Positions 52,913-62,275 of a stretch of DNA of 64,000 nucleotides are shown piece by piece. A program made the translations under genes and the position numbers. The stretch is from Alphaproteobacteria bacterium (GTDB lineage: Bacteria > Pseudomonadota > Alphaproteobacteria > UBA8366): contig JAJFJD010000037.1 in assembly GCA_021774335.1 (NCBI GenBank), positions 1 to 64,000 on the forward strand, in the 5' to 3' direction. The notes below the pieces were generated by a model. The model did not search any database. It saw nothing but the letters and a program-made list of their open reading frames with translations, and was not told the origin of the DNA. Position 1 is the stretch's first letter. Each line of letters begins with the position of its first letter.

Positions 52913-53950
52913 TTAAACAATGACGGTGCTATCAAACAACGGATCGTTTTCGATCTCCTGCTCGAATTGCTCGACGTGGTCCTCTACATCATCTTCCGCG
53001 TTGACCTTGGCGATATGGAATAACGCATCGCCTTGATTGACTACCGGCAGATTGGTGCGCCCGACGATAACGCCGGCTCTTGACGGAAGAACTTCTGATT
53101 CCTTATGCCCGAATGGATCGGAAATAAAACCGATCGATTCGGCTTCCTCCACGAAATCGCCTAACCCTTTGTGGGCCCGGAGAATCCCGCCTGCTGGTGC
53201 GCGTAGCCAGTAGCTCGATCTCGATATGACCGACTGCTTGGCGGCTGCCTTCGGTCGTGCGCTTCGCAGAATGCCGAGATGGCGGCATACGGATAGCACG
53301 CCCTTGACGCCGATTCTTATGGCAACTTCGTCGAATCGCAGCGCTTCCCCGGCTTCGTATAGCAAGGTATCGCACCCGATTTTGCAGGCTTCCTGCCTTA
53401 GTGAACCGTCCCGCAGGCTGGAATTCAGGATGAGCGGCGCACCGAAGGCCTGTGCCAGTTTCCGAGTTTCCTTCTGGCGAATATTGGCGCGAATTTGCGG
53501 CAGGTTGGCCCGATGGATCGCCGCTGTATGCAGGTCGATTCCGTAGTTCGCCTGAGCTACGATTTCCGTCATGAACACATGCGCGAGTTGTTCGGCCAAC
53601 GATCCGTCTGGCTTGCCAGGGAAGGAACGGTTCAGATCGCGCCGGTCCGGCAGATATCGAATGTGGCTTATGAAACCGAAGAGATTGACGATCGGGATAA
53701 ACATGAGCGTGCCGCGCGGGCGGGCCACAGCGGATGATTGAACCAGCCGTCGGATAATTTCCACACCAAGGATCTCATCGCCATGGATGGCCGCGCTGAC
53801 AAACAACGTGGGGCCATCCCGGCGACCATGGATGACATGGACAGGCAGCACCATGGGGGTGTGATTGGAGAGCAGGCTTATGGGGATATCGACGGTTCGC
53901 CGTTGACCCGGGGCAATGGTTTCACCGCCGATTTCGAATGCTGGCCTCAT
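52913..53950 (-). CDS. Succinylglutamate desuccinylase/aspartoacylase-family zinc hydrolase
   Basis: 345 residues. The M14-like fold has the zinc ligands His55 and Glu58 in SAAIHGDE, the RDLNRSFPG substrate segment, and the third ligand His141 in DLHTAA. A C-terminal strand-rich domain (about 245-345, RAPAGGILRAHKGLGDFVEE and an acidic tail EDDVEDHVEQFEQEIEND) is typical of AstE/AspA-related proteins linked to RimK. It begins 3 nt after the stop of the ATP-grasp gene, so the two are one operon. In known RimK loci such hydrolases may trim or counteract glutamate-type modifications; this is inference. Confidence 0.85.
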   Translation of the reverse strand: MRPAFEIGGETIAPGQRRTVDIPISLLSNHTPMVLPVHVIHGRRDGPTLFVSAAIHGDEILGVEIIRRLVQSSAVARPRGTLMFIPIVNLFGFISHIRYLPDRRDLNRSFPGKPDGSLAEQLAHVFMTEIVAQANYGIDLHTAAIHRANLPQIRANIRQKETRKLAQAFGAPLILNSSLRDGSLRQEACKIGCDTLLYEAGEALRFDEVAIRIGVKGVLSVCRHLGILRSARPKAAAKQSVISRSSYWLRAPAGGILRAHKGLGDFVEEAESIGFISDPFGHKESEVLPSRAGVIVGRTNLPVVNQGDALFHIAKVNAEDDVEDHVEQFEQEIENDPLFDSTVIV

Positions 53951-53953
53951 CGA

Positions 53954-54859
53954 TCAGCCCTTACCCCGTGTGCGGGTCTTGTTCGGTTTCGCATGCTTTT
54001 CGATGAATTCTATCACCTTACCGGCAACGTCAATCCCAGTTGCCGCTTCAATTCCTTCGAAACCGGGAGACGAATTCACTTCCATCACCACAGGGCCATG
54101 GTTCGCCCGCAGCAAATCGACGCCGCACACGTTCAAGCCCATTGCTCTTGCCGCGGCAACCGCGATAGATCGCTCCGTGGGCGTAATTCGGGTCGCTTCT
54201 GCGGTGCCACCCTGGTGAAGGTTCGACCGAAAATCCCCCTCTTTTCCACGGCGCAACATGGCGGCAACGACACGGTCGCCGATCACCAGGCAGCGAATGT
54301 CTTCCCCTTCCGCCTCTTTGATGAATTCCTGGACGAGAAAGTTTGCGTCCAACCCCGCGAAGGCTTGAATGATGCTTTTGGCCCCATTCTCTGTCTCACC
54401 GAGGACGACGCCCAGTCCTTGCGTTCCTTCCAGTAGTTTGATGACGACCGGTGCACCGCCGAGCATTTCGATAATGTCGTCGGCCTGACCGGTCTTATGG
54501 GCGAAGACGGTGACCGGAAGCCCGATTCCACGCCGCGCCAGCAGTTGAAGGCTTCGAAGCTTGTCGCGTGACCGGGTGATCGCGAGCGATTCGTTGACGG
54601 AATACACCCCCATCATTTCGAACTGGCGGACTACGGCAGTACCAAAAAAGGTCACCGATGCTCCGATCCGCGGAATCACCGCATCGTACAAGGGCAGTTT
54701 CTTGCCGCTAAAGTGAATTGCGGGTTTCGCCGATGCGACATTGATGTAGCAACGGAGGTGATTAATAACCTCGATTTCATGGTCGCGCTCCTCGGCGGCT
54801 TCGACCAGTCGTTTGTGACTATAGAGGTCTGCGTTGCGGCATAATAATGCAAGTTTCAT
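53954..54859 (-). CDS. rimK: RimK-family ATP-grasp ligase
   Basis: 301 residues from the ATG at 54859 (AGAGG upstream). The pre-ATP-grasp part ([45 protein letters not shown]) is followed by the ATP-binding [16 protein letters not shown] and the metal-binding acidic strand [15 protein letters not shown]. In E. coli RimK adds glutamates to the C terminus of ribosomal protein S6; others make peptide-like or coenzyme bonds. Length equals E. coli RimK. It heads the operon with an aspartoacylase-family hydrolase. A role in S6 modification is likely but not shown. Confidence 0.88.
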   Translation of the reverse strand: MKLALLCRNADLYSHKRLVEAAEERDHEIEVINHLRCYINVASAKPAIHFSGKKLPLYDAVIPRIGASVTFFGTAVVRQFEMMGVYSVNESLAITRSRDKLRSLQLLARRGIGLPVTVFAHKTGQADDIIEMLGGAPVVIKLLEGTQGLGVVLGETENGAKSIIQAFAGLDANFLVQEFIKEAEGEDIRCLVIGDRVVAAMLRRGKEGDFRSNLHQGGTAEATRITPTERSIAVAAARAMGLNVCGVDLLRANHGPVVMEVNSSPGFEGIEAATGIDVAGKVIEFIEKHAKPNKTRTRGKG

Positions 54860-55148
54860 TGTCGCCTCTTTCAAGGATCAATGGCCGGTAGGAATTTATG
54901 TATGAGTCATATTTGGGTGACAGCCGTGGTCCGCATAATCAAGGATGCGTGGACTTAACGGATCTGCACCGAATCTATTATCTCAGATTTGAGAAAGACC
55001 TCTTTACCTCTGCTCCGTCAACTCCGAAATTGTGAGACACCGGGGGAATTAATGGGCTCGATAGAGTAGGTGCGTTGGCCTGCATCGAGGGTGTGGTCGG
55101 CGCATGTGTTTCGAGTGGGCTGGGGGTCACACCGCCGGCAGACAAACT

Positions 55149-56081
55149 TTACCGACGTGCCTTCCACTGCCCGTCGGCGGTCAAGGTCGTGGCGGCCTTG
55201 CGCACCAGCAGGGTAAATCGCTGTGCGGCGGCGGAATGTTCGACCGACCGGCAGACCAGGTTGAGCGGTGCGGTCAGGTCAGCGGATCGTTTGAGCGGCC
55301 GATACACGACCCCCTCCATCTGCGACTGGCGTAGCGATGCGGGCACGAGCGTGATGCCGAGACCGGCGGCGACCAGGTTGAGCGTGGAGACGATGCGCGG
55401 CGCTTCCTGTCCGATGTTGGGGTTGAAGCCGGCCCGGTGACAGGCCGCGATGATTGCATCGTATAGGCCGGGACCGGTGCGGCGGCGGTACAAGACCAGC
55501 GGCTCGCCGCTGAGGTCGGACAGGGAAATTGGCTTGTCCGTTGGATTGGCCAGGCGATGCGTGCGCGGCAGGGCGGCCAGCATCCGTTCCTTGAACAGCG
55601 GATGAATGCTCAGCCCTTCGGTTTCGGTGACCGGCGAGCGGATGAAGGCGGCGTCCATCCGTTCGCTCCGGACCGCTTCGACCAGGTCGCTGGTCCCGCC
55701 TTCCTCCAGCTGGATCGACACCAGTGGATTGGCTTCGCGAAATTCGCTGATCTCATTGGGCACGAAGGGATGGAACGGGGCGGAACTGGTGAAGCCCAGG
55801 ACGATGGCGCCCTGTTGCCCACGTGCGGTCCGTTGCGCCCTGGCAACCGCGCGTTCCACCTGATCGAGAATGCTGCGGGCGTCGGCTGCGAAGGCGCGGC
55901 CGGCTTCGGTCAGTTCTACGCCGCGCGGTTTTCGACGCAGGAGCTGCACGTCGAGTTCATTTTCAAGACCGCGAATCTGTTGGCTCAGCGGGGGTTGCTG
56001 AATACCGAGCCGTTCCGCGGCGCGAGTGACATGCTCTTCCTCGGCAACGACGACAAAATAACGAAGGTGGCGTAGTTCCAT
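55149..56081 (-). CDS. LysR-family transcriptional regulator (BenM/CatM-like)
   Basis: 310 residues. The N-terminal winged helix-turn-helix (MELRHLRYFVVVAEEEHVTRAA, LGIQQPPLSQQIRGLE) is followed by a substrate-binding domain from about residue 90, with the GFTSSAPFHPFVP start and LAALPRTHRL region characteristic of aromatic-acid LysR regulators. It is divergent from aconitase with 167 nt between. A LysR-type T-N11-A site lies in that gap, so it probably controls its own gene and aconitase. The inducer is not deducible. Confidence 0.88.
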   Translation of the reverse strand: MELRHLRYFVVVAEEEHVTRAAERLGIQQPPLSQQIRGLENELDVQLLRRKPRGVELTEAGRAFAADARSILDQVERAVARAQRTARGQQGAIVLGFTSSAPFHPFVPNEISEFREANPLVSIQLEEGGTSDLVEAVRSERMDAAFIRSPVTETEGLSIHPLFKERMLAALPRTHRLANPTDKPISLSDLSGEPLVLYRRRTGPGLYDAIIAACHRAGFNPNIGQEAPRIVSTLNLVAAGLGITLVPASLRQSQMEGVVYRPLKRSADLTAPLNLVCRSVEHSAAAQRFTLLVRKAATTLTADGQWKARR

Positions 56082-56113
56082 TAATCTATATCAATAACAT
56101 ATCCAAAAGACTT

Positions 56114-56126
56114 TAATCATATATTA
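56114..56126. promoter_or_regulatory. Candidate LysR-type operator (T-N11-A)
   Basis: In the AT-rich gap between lysR and aconitase the sequence TAATCATATATTA is TAAT-N5-ATTA, an inverted repeat fitting the T-N11-A consensus of LysR regulators. It lies about 32 nt from the LysR start and 123 nt from the aconitase start. Assignment rests on position and symmetry only. Confidence 0.4.
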
Positions 56127-56248
56127 GACCATAGGTAAGTTTGGCGCTACGGTTTCCATGCCGTCGCTGGACTCCGCCGAGCGGGCCGCGACGTGCGTTT
56201 CCAAATCCAATCCGCATTCCGGATAGGCAATTCAGAGGAGCCGCCGCC

Positions 56249-58537
56249 ATGAGCGCGAACGACAGCACTGTCACCATCGAAGTCACGCCGGAAGGGGCGC
56301 AGGCATTGTATGAACGGATCGAGCGCACGCTCTCCGTTGTCCGCACCACGGTTGGCCGGCCGCTGACGTTGTCCGAGAAGATCGTGCTCGGTCATCTGGA
56401 TGATGCGGAGACACAGGATCTGGTGCCCGGTAAATCCTTCCTCGATCTGCGTCCGGACCGCGTGGTGTTCCAGGACGTGCTGGGGCAAAGCGGGATGCTG
56501 CAATTCATGCAAACGCAGCGAGACCGGGTCGCCGTTCCGACCACGATCCACTGCGATCACCTGATCGAGGCGCGTAATGACGGCGCGGCCGACCTTCGTG
56601 ATTCGCTGGCGGAGAACGGCGAGGTCTACGACTTCTTGAGATCGGCGGCGGCGAAATACGGCGCTGGGTTCTGGGGGCCGGGCGCGGGCATCATCCATCA
56701 GGTGGTTCTGGAGAATTACGCCATGCCCGGCGCGATGATCATCGGGACCGATTCGCATACGCCGAACGGCGGCGGGCTCGGCGCCTGTGCGGTCGGCGTC
56801 GGCGGTGCGGACGCGACCGAGGTGATCGCCGGGCTGCCGTGGGAGCTGCTGTATCCGAAACGGATCGCGGTACATCTGACCGGCGAGATGAGCGGCTGGA
56901 CCGCGCCGAAGGATGTCATTCTCTATGTTGCCGGTCAGTTGACGGTATCCGGCGGCACCAACGCCATAATCGAATATATCGGCCCCGGCGCGCGGACGAT
57001 TAGTGCTACCGGCAAGGCGACGATTACCAACATGGGCGCCGAGGTTGGCGCCACCACATCGATCTTTCCGTATGACGATCGCATGGCGCGGTATCTGAAA
57101 TCGACCGGGCGGGGCGCGGTTGTCCCGATCGCCGACCGCTTCAAGCATCTTCTCGAGCCTGACGCCGAGGTCGAAGCCGATCCGGCGGCGCATTACGATC
57201 ATGTGGTCGAGTTGGACCTGTCCGCGTTGGAACCGCATGTGGTTGGCCCGCATTCGCCGGACCGCGCCCGCCCGATTTCCGCGTTGTCAGCGGAGGTTGC
57301 CGATTCGGAGAACGGATTTTGCGATGCCGTCAGCACGGTCCTCATCGGCAGTTGCACCAACTCGTCCTACGAAGATATGAGCCGGGCTGCCGATGTGGCC
57401 GGTCAGGCGAAGGCGCATGGTGCCGCCGCGGCTTCGTCCTTCCTGGTCACGCCGGGATCGGAACAGGTCCGCGCTACCATCGACCGCGACGGCCAGATGC
57501 AAACGCTGTCGGATATCGGCGGGGTCGTGCTCGCGAATGCCTGCGGCCCCTGTATCGGTCAATGGCGCCGCGCCAAGGAAGCGTCGCGCGAGCCGAACAC
57601 GATCGTAACGTCGTACAACCGGAACTTTCCGCAGCGGAACGACGGCCAGCCGACGACGATGAATTTCATCACCAGCCCGGAATTGGCGACCGCCTTCGCC
57701 CTCGCCGGGCGCCTGTCCTTCAATCCGCTAACCGATAGCTTGGAGGATAAAAACGGCAACCCGTACAAACTGACGCCACCGCGGCAAGCCGCGGACGTGC
57801 CGCCGGCCGGATTCGATCCCGGCAAATCCACGTATACCGCGCCGCCAGCCGATGGGAGCGCAATCGACATCGTAATCGCCCCCGACAGCGAACGGCTGGA
57901 AGCGCTGCAGCCGTGGCCGGCCTGGGACGGCACGGATTTCACCGAGATGCCGGTCCTGCTGAAAGCCAAGGGCAAGACGACGACCGACCATATCTCGCCC
58001 GCCGGGCCGTGGTTGCGTCTGCGCGGCCATCTCGACAAGTTCAGCGACAACATGTTCATGGGTGCGGTCAACGCCTACACCGACGCGCGTGGCACCGGCC
58101 TCGACGTCTTATCCGGCGATACCGACAGCGCCTATTCCAAGACCGCGCGCCACTACAAGGCCGAGGGCCTGCGGTGGGTCGCGGTCGGCGACAGCAACTA
58201 CGGCGAAGGTAGCAGCCGCGAACATGCCGCGCTGTCGCCGCGGCTGTTGGGCGGTGCTGCGGTCATCGCCCGCAGTTTCGCGCGCATTCACGAGACCAAC
58301 CTGAAGAAGCAAGGATTGTTGGCGCTGACCTTCGCCGATCCGGCGGACTATGACCGGATCCGGTCCGACGACCGGTTGAGCCTCGCCGATCTCGCCGGCC
58401 TGACGCCGGGCAAGCCGGTCGACTGCCTGGTGCGGCATGCGGACGGGTCGACGGAGACGCTGAAGCTGAACCACTCCTACACGCAATCGCAGATCGAATG
58501 GTTCCGGGCGGGTTCGGCTCTCAACCTGCTGCATTAG
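56249..58537 (+). CDS. Aconitate hydratase, mitochondrial-type
   Basis: 762 residues from the ATG at 56249 after GAGGAG; an in-frame ATG at 56141 has no ribosome site. Cluster ligands are the Cys of IGSCTNSSYED and the Cys pair in ANACGPCIGQW. The swivel domain has GEGSSREHAALSPRLLGG and FARIHETNLKKQGLL, wording of the mitochondrial aconitase branch rather than bacterial AcnA or AcnB. It is the citrate-isocitrate step of the TCA cycle; a role in a special pathway is possible because a LysR gene is divergent. It ends before a strong terminator. Confidence 0.92.
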   Translation: MSANDSTVTIEVTPEGAQALYERIERTLSVVRTTVGRPLTLSEKIVLGHLDDAETQDLVPGKSFLDLRPDRVVFQDVLGQSGMLQFMQTQRDRVAVPTTIHCDHLIEARNDGAADLRDSLAENGEVYDFLRSAAAKYGAGFWGPGAGIIHQVVLENYAMPGAMIIGTDSHTPNGGGLGACAVGVGGADATEVIAGLPWELLYPKRIAVHLTGEMSGWTAPKDVILYVAGQLTVSGGTNAIIEYIGPGARTISATGKATITNMGAEVGATTSIFPYDDRMARYLKSTGRGAVVPIADRFKHLLEPDAEVEADPAAHYDHVVELDLSALEPHVVGPHSPDRARPISALSAEVADSENGFCDAVSTVLIGSCTNSSYEDMSRAADVAGQAKAHGAAAASSFLVTPGSEQVRATIDRDGQMQTLSDIGGVVLANACGPCIGQWRRAKEASREPNTIVTSYNRNFPQRNDGQPTTMNFITSPELATAFALAGRLSFNPLTDSLEDKNGNPYKLTPPRQAADVPPAGFDPGKSTYTAPPADGSAIDIVIAPDSERLEALQPWPAWDGTDFTEMPVLLKAKGKTTTDHISPAGPWLRLRGHLDKFSDNMFMGAVNAYTDARGTGLDVLSGDTDSAYSKTARHYKAEGLRWVAVGDSNYGEGSSREHAALSPRLLGGAAVIARSFARIHETNLKKQGLLALTFADPADYDRIRSDDRLSLADLAGLTPGKPVDCLVRHADGSTETLKLNHSYTQSQIEWFRAGSALNLLH

Positions 58538-58582
58538 GCGGCAATCTGGACGTTCCGATCGGGCAATTTGGCTCGACGCACG

Positions 58583-58621
58583 AGGCCACGGCATTATTGC
58601 CGTGGCCTTGCTGGCATTTTT
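58583..58621 (+). terminator. Rho-independent terminator after aconitase
   Basis: An 11-bp perfect stem AGGCCACGGCA / TGCCGTGGCCT with a 4-nt loop TTAT (58583-58608) is followed by TTGCTGGC and then a TTTTT tract at about 58616-58621. It lies 46 nt after the aconitase stop and insulates the aryl-polyene-type cluster. Confidence 0.8.
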
Positions 58622-58671
58622 CTGCCGCGGTATCCAAGGGTGCAAAACAAATCTTTAGAATTAAGGGGATG

Positions 58672-58677
58672 TATAAT
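58672..58677 (+). promoter_or_regulatory. Possible -10 element before the ACP gene
   Basis: TATAAT lies in an AT-rich stretch about 90 nt before the ACP start and after the aconitase terminator. No good -35 element sits 16-18 nt upstream, so this is only a candidate promoter for the downstream cluster. Confidence 0.3.
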
Positions 58678-58763
58678 ATTTTGTCGCACTGATTCCCTAT
58701 CAGATGCATATAGAATAACCAGGAATGCGGCTCCGGCCCGCGCCGCAAAATAGTGAGGTGACC

Positions 58764-59030
58764 ATGTCCCGTTGTTCGACGATGGAACATGAATTGGCGA
58801 TGTTGATAGTTTCGGCTCTCGATCTGGACGTGAAACCGGACGAGATTCCGTTGGACGGACCGTTGTTCGGGGATGGGTTGGGCCTGGATTCGATCGATGC
58901 GTTGGAGATCTCGCTCGAGATCGCCAAGAAATACGGTGTAGAGATCAAGGCGGAGGATGAGCGCAGTCAGCAGATCTTCAGCTCGTTGCGATCCCTCGCC
59001 ACCTTTGTTGGTCAACATACGACTAAGTGA
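58764..59030 (+). CDS. Acyl carrier protein of the aryl-polyene-type cluster
   Basis: 88 residues. The phosphopantetheine attachment Ser43 sits in GLGLDSIDALE, the classic ACP motif, with acidic flanking helices (EIPLDGPLFGDG upstream, DERSQQ downstream). TGAGGTG lies just before the ATG. It opens the seven-gene same-strand block that runs to the window end, in the order ACP, membrane protein, AMP ligase, dehydratase, acyltransferase, carrier, exporter, as in aryl-polyene, flexirubin or xanthomonadin-type loci. Its stop overlaps the next gene by 4 nt (GTGA). Confidence 0.9.
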   Translation: MSRCSTMEHELAMLIVSALDLDVKPDEIPLDGPLFGDGLGLDSIDALEISLEIAKKYGVEIKAEDERSQQIFSSLRSLATFVGQHTTK

Positions 59031-59683
59031 CGGCGCGTCAGACGCCGCCCGGGAACGGAGAGTCCGTGATTAGGCTGCTGTTGTTCGGCCTGGTGCTGAT
59101 ATCGGTTCATCTGCTGACCTTGGCGGGTGATATCCCGCTTGCCGCGATGATCGTTGTCGGTGCGCTGATCCTGATCTGGGCGACGGCCATGCTGCGCGGC
59201 GCCGCCCGCCGGCGCATCAACGCCGCTATCGTCGCCGTAGTCTGCCTGGCCGCCGTGGGTGTTTTCGCCGCGGTTCCGACGCTTGATATGCACACGGTCC
59301 TCATCGCGCCACCGCTTCTCGGTTATCTACTCACCAGTGCGGTGTTCGCCTATAGCCTCCTGCCGGATAAAGAGCCGTTAATTACCCGGTTTTGCCGGTT
59401 GATGCGCCGCGGCGCGCTGCCGGACGGATTGGAGGCGTATGCCCGGATGCTGACCTGGGCCTGGGCCATCCTGCCGGCGTTTCTGGCGGTGACGGCGATG
59501 GGCATCTATGCCGCGTTCGGACTAAACGCATGGTCCTGGGCGAGCAATGTCGTCAATCCGGCCTTGCTCGTGACCTTTTATGTCGGCGAGCATGTATTCC
59601 GGGGACTTTGCCTGCCGCATCTGGGCACCCCGTCGATTCTCGAGACGGTCGAGGTCATGTTCGACCCGGTATCGTGGCGGTGA
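59027..59683 (+). CDS. COG4648-type membrane protein of the aryl-polyene cluster
   Basis: 218 residues, GTG start overlapping the ACP stop. About five or six hydrophobic helices span residues 14-190, with a KEPLITRFCRLMRRG loop between helices 4 and 5 and a conserved C-terminal FYVGEHVFRGLCLPHL. Proteins like this accompany ACP and AMP-ligase genes in aryl-polyene and related clusters; their role is unknown. It is an inner-membrane protein. Its stop overlaps the next start. Confidence 0.72.
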   Translation: MTARQTPPGNGESVIRLLLFGLVLISVHLLTLAGDIPLAAMIVVGALILIWATAMLRGAARRRINAAIVAVVCLAAVGVFAAVPTLDMHTVLIAPPLLGYLLTSAVFAYSLLPDKEPLITRFCRLMRRGALPDGLEAYARMLTWAWAILPAFLAVTAMGIYAAFGLNAWSWASNVVNPALLVTFYVGEHVFRGLCLPHLGTPSILETVEVMFDPVSWR

Positions 59684-61077
59684 TGGCGGACGGCGTATCG
59701 GGAGACGTGATCCTGGCACCAACGCAGCCGAAAGAATGGCCGCTGATCGATCCGTTCGAACCGGGTCGCCCCGCTTTCTGGACCGGTGACGGGCCGGTAT
59801 CCCAGGACGAACTCTATCTTCGGGCCGAGCATCTTGCTGCCCGACTGCCCGATTGTCCGGTTGCGATCAACTATTGCTCGGCGCGCGACGATTTTACCGT
59901 GGCATTGCTGGCGATGTGGATGCGAGGCCAAACCGCCCTGTTTCCGGCGGATGCGGGGGTGCACACCTTCGCCGCGCTCGTCGCCGACTATCCGGACCTG
60001 TATACGGTTTCGGATCAGCCGTTGCCGTTCGAGTCGCCGTCGGCAATCCTGCTCGACCCGGATAGCCGGCCTGCAGGGACAGTCAGCAGCGTTGGTGCAT
60101 TGCCGTGGGCGCATCCCACCGCCAAGGTGTTCACATCGGGATCCACCGGCAAACCGTCGGTCAACGACAAGAGCTGGGGCATGCTCGTGGCCGGCGGGAA
60201 GACAATTCCCCGGATGCTGACTCTCGATGACCTGACATTGCCCGCCGTCGTCGCGACGGTGCCGAGCCAGCATATGTATGGTTTCGAGACGACCGTCATG
60301 AATGCATTGCAGGGCGGCGCCAGCGTGCATGCGGAACATCCGGTCTATCCGGCGGATATCGCGCGTTGCCTCATGGATGTTCCGGAACCGCGGGTGCTGG
60401 TCACCACGCCGGTTCACCTGCGCGCCTTGGTCGGCAGCGCGGTCACGTTACCGCCTATCGCGCGCGTCATTTCGGCGACCGCGCCGCTGGCCCCGGCACT
60501 GGCGCAGGCTGCCGAGGCGCGGTTGGGCGCGGCAATCTGGGAAATATACGGCTTCACCGAGGCCGGATCCGTTGCGGCCCGGCAGACCACGCAATCGGAC
60601 GAGTGGCGGCTGCGGGAAGATTTCACCGTGGTCGCGGAAGATGGCCGGCAGTATGTCGACTGGGCGGATTTCGAGCGGCGCGTCCCGTTCCCGGACGTGA
60701 TCGAGGTGGTCGATCCGCACCGCATCCGGTTGCTCGGGCGCAGCCAGGACATGGTCAACATCGCTGGAAAGCGCGCGTCGCTCTCCGGGCTGACCGCCCA
60801 ACTGCTTGAGGTCGAGGGCGTGGAGGATGGTGTTGTTTGGCTGCCTTCCGAAGACGATGGCTCGGGAACGGTCGCGCGGCTGGTTGCCTTTATCGTCGCC
60901 CCGGAGCGCAATGTGGACGATCTGCAGCGCGTCCTCAGAAATCGGCTGGGGGCCGCATTTGCGCCGCGCCGGATGGTGTTAGTCGATGCCCTGCCGCGCA
61001 ACGCGACAGGCAAGCTGACGCAGGCCGCCCTGCGCGACCTCGCATCCCGGCACGGGGTCGGCAATGCAACGCGTTGA
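59683..61077 (+). CDS. AMP-dependent acyl/aryl ligase of the aryl-polyene cluster
   Basis: 464 residues from the ATG at 59683 (or the GTG one codon before). The adenylate-forming marks are FTSGSTGKPSVNDK (about residues 150-163), IYGFTEAGSVAARQ, a hinge LLGRSQDMVNIAGKRAS, and the C-terminal LPRNATGKLTQAAL with the catalytic Lys. It probably activates an aromatic starter (such as 4-hydroxybenzoate or coumarate) and loads it on the ACP, as ApeH-type ligases do. It overlaps the membrane-protein gene by one nucleotide and the dehydratase by 14 nt. Confidence 0.88.
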   Translation: MADGVSGDVILAPTQPKEWPLIDPFEPGRPAFWTGDGPVSQDELYLRAEHLAARLPDCPVAINYCSARDDFTVALLAMWMRGQTALFPADAGVHTFAALVADYPDLYTVSDQPLPFESPSAILLDPDSRPAGTVSSVGALPWAHPTAKVFTSGSTGKPSVNDKSWGMLVAGGKTIPRMLTLDDLTLPAVVATVPSQHMYGFETTVMNALQGGASVHAEHPVYPADIARCLMDVPEPRVLVTTPVHLRALVGSAVTLPPIARVISATAPLAPALAQAAEARLGAAIWEIYGFTEAGSVAARQTTQSDEWRLREDFTVVAEDGRQYVDWADFERRVPFPDVIEVVDPHRIRLLGRSQDMVNIAGKRASLSGLTAQLLEVEGVEDGVVWLPSEDDGSGTVARLVAFIVAPERNVDDLQRVLRNRLGAAFAPRRMVLVDALPRNATGKLTQAALRDLASRHGVGNATR

Positions 61078-61357
61078 AACATTGATCCGATTCGTCGCCG
61101 ATGACCCCTGCCTGGAAGGACATTTTCCCGGCAATCCCATCGTGCCGGCCGCGGCGATCCTGTCCGAGGTGGTGATGCTGGTCGAAACTGAATTGGCGCG
61201 GACCGTTGTAGGGGTTACGCGCGCGCAGTTTCGCCAACCCCTGGCACCGGAGGTCGAGTGGCCGGTGACAATCGAAGCGGCGGATGACGGTACGGTCGTC
61301 GTCAGCAGCAGGGTCGAGGGCAAGGCTGCCTTGACCGTACGGCTGATCGTGGCATAG
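61064..61357 (+). CDS. Short hotdog-fold 3-hydroxyacyl-ACP dehydratase
   Basis: 97 residues, the small single-domain form. The catalytic motif is LEGHFPGNPIVPAAAIL (residues 18-34), with His20 as the FabZ/FabA-type catalytic base; the Glu or Asp partner of FabZ on the long helix (SEVVMLVETELA) is Glu36 or nearby. It resembles ApeI, which dehydrates the growing polyene chain. Its start overlaps the end of the AMP-ligase gene, and the acyltransferase follows after 9 nt. Confidence 0.82.
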   Translation: MQRVETLIRFVADDPCLEGHFPGNPIVPAAAILSEVVMLVETELARTVVGVTRAQFRQPLAPEVEWPVTIEAADDGTVVVSSRVEGKAALTVRLIVA

Positions 61358-61366
61358 ACCGGCGCG

Positions 61367-62275
61367 ATGGAGATTAACTGGCGAGACCGGCCGGAACGCG
61401 GCGGTCGTCGCATCACCCGCTTTTACATTTGGTTGTCGTTGACGGTCGGCCGTCGCCTGGCTCGGCCGATCCTCTATGGAATTGCGCTGTATTTCTTCGT
61501 ATCCGCCCCGGCCGAGCGCTGGGCGTCGCAGGATTATCTGGCGCGCGTCCTGGGTCGACGTCCGACGCTGGTTCAACGGTACCGGCATTTCTTCATCTTC
61601 TGCACCTTGATGATGGACAAGATTTTCTTCCTGGCGCGCCGGACCAAGGACGTGAGTTTCAGCGTCCATGGGGTCGAGATCTTCGAGTCGCTCGTGGCGG
61701 AGAAGAAAGGATTCCTCCTGGCGAGCGGCCATATCGGCAGTTTCGAAGCGTTGCGGGCACTCGGCATCAGCGAGAAGAAGCATCCGGTCAAGGCGCTGAT
61801 CGATGTCGAGACATCGCGCCGGTTCTACAACATGCTCCGGGACATCAACCCCGAAGTAGTCGATAGCGTGATCCCGCTCGGCCAGCCGGGAACGGTTCTC
61901 GAGATTCGGGAATGGATCGACGGCGGTGGGGTCGTTGGTATTCTGGCCGACCGGTCGATGTCCGGCGACCGGGTTACACCGGTCGACTTCCTGGGTGCGC
62001 CAGCGAACTTCCCGCTCGGACCGTGGCTCCTCGCGGGCATGCTAAACGTTCCGGTCGTGTTGTGTTTTGCGGTCTACAGCGGCAAGGGGCATTACGATGC
62101 TTACTTCGAATTGCTGTCACCGGCGGCAAATCCGGAACGGTCGCAGCGCGTGGAACATGCCCGCAGCCTTGCGATCCAGTTTGCCAGCCGGTTGGAGCAT
62201 TTTTGCCGCCTGACGCCGTATAATTGGGCTAATTTGCTGAACTTCTGGGCCAAAACGGACGAATCGAATGAGTGA
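61367..62275 (+). CDS. LpxL/HtrB-type lysophospholipid acyltransferase
   Basis: 302 residues with an N-terminal hydrophobic helix (about 33-50). The catalytic His-x4-Glu motif is His122/Glu127 in ASGHIGSFEAL. EWIDGGGVVGILADRSMSGD marks the substrate-binding part of the LpxL family. It is an inner-membrane-associated acyltransferase using acyl-ACP; in the aryl-polyene setting it likely attaches the polyene to a lipid or sugar. The related ApeJ has an additional glycosyltransferase domain, absent here. It overlaps the next gene by 8 nt. Confidence 0.85.
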   Translation: MEINWRDRPERGGRRITRFYIWLSLTVGRRLARPILYGIALYFFVSAPAERWASQDYLARVLGRRPTLVQRYRHFFIFCTLMMDKIFFLARRTKDVSFSVHGVEIFESLVAEKKGFLLASGHIGSFEALRALGISEKKHPVKALIDVETSRRFYNMLRDINPEVVDSVIPLGQPGTVLEIREWIDGGGVVGILADRSMSGDRVTPVDFLGAPANFPLGPWLLAGMLNVPVVLCFAVYSGKGHYDAYFELLSPAANPERSQRVEHARSLAIQFASRLEHFCRLTPYNWANLLNFWAKTDESNE

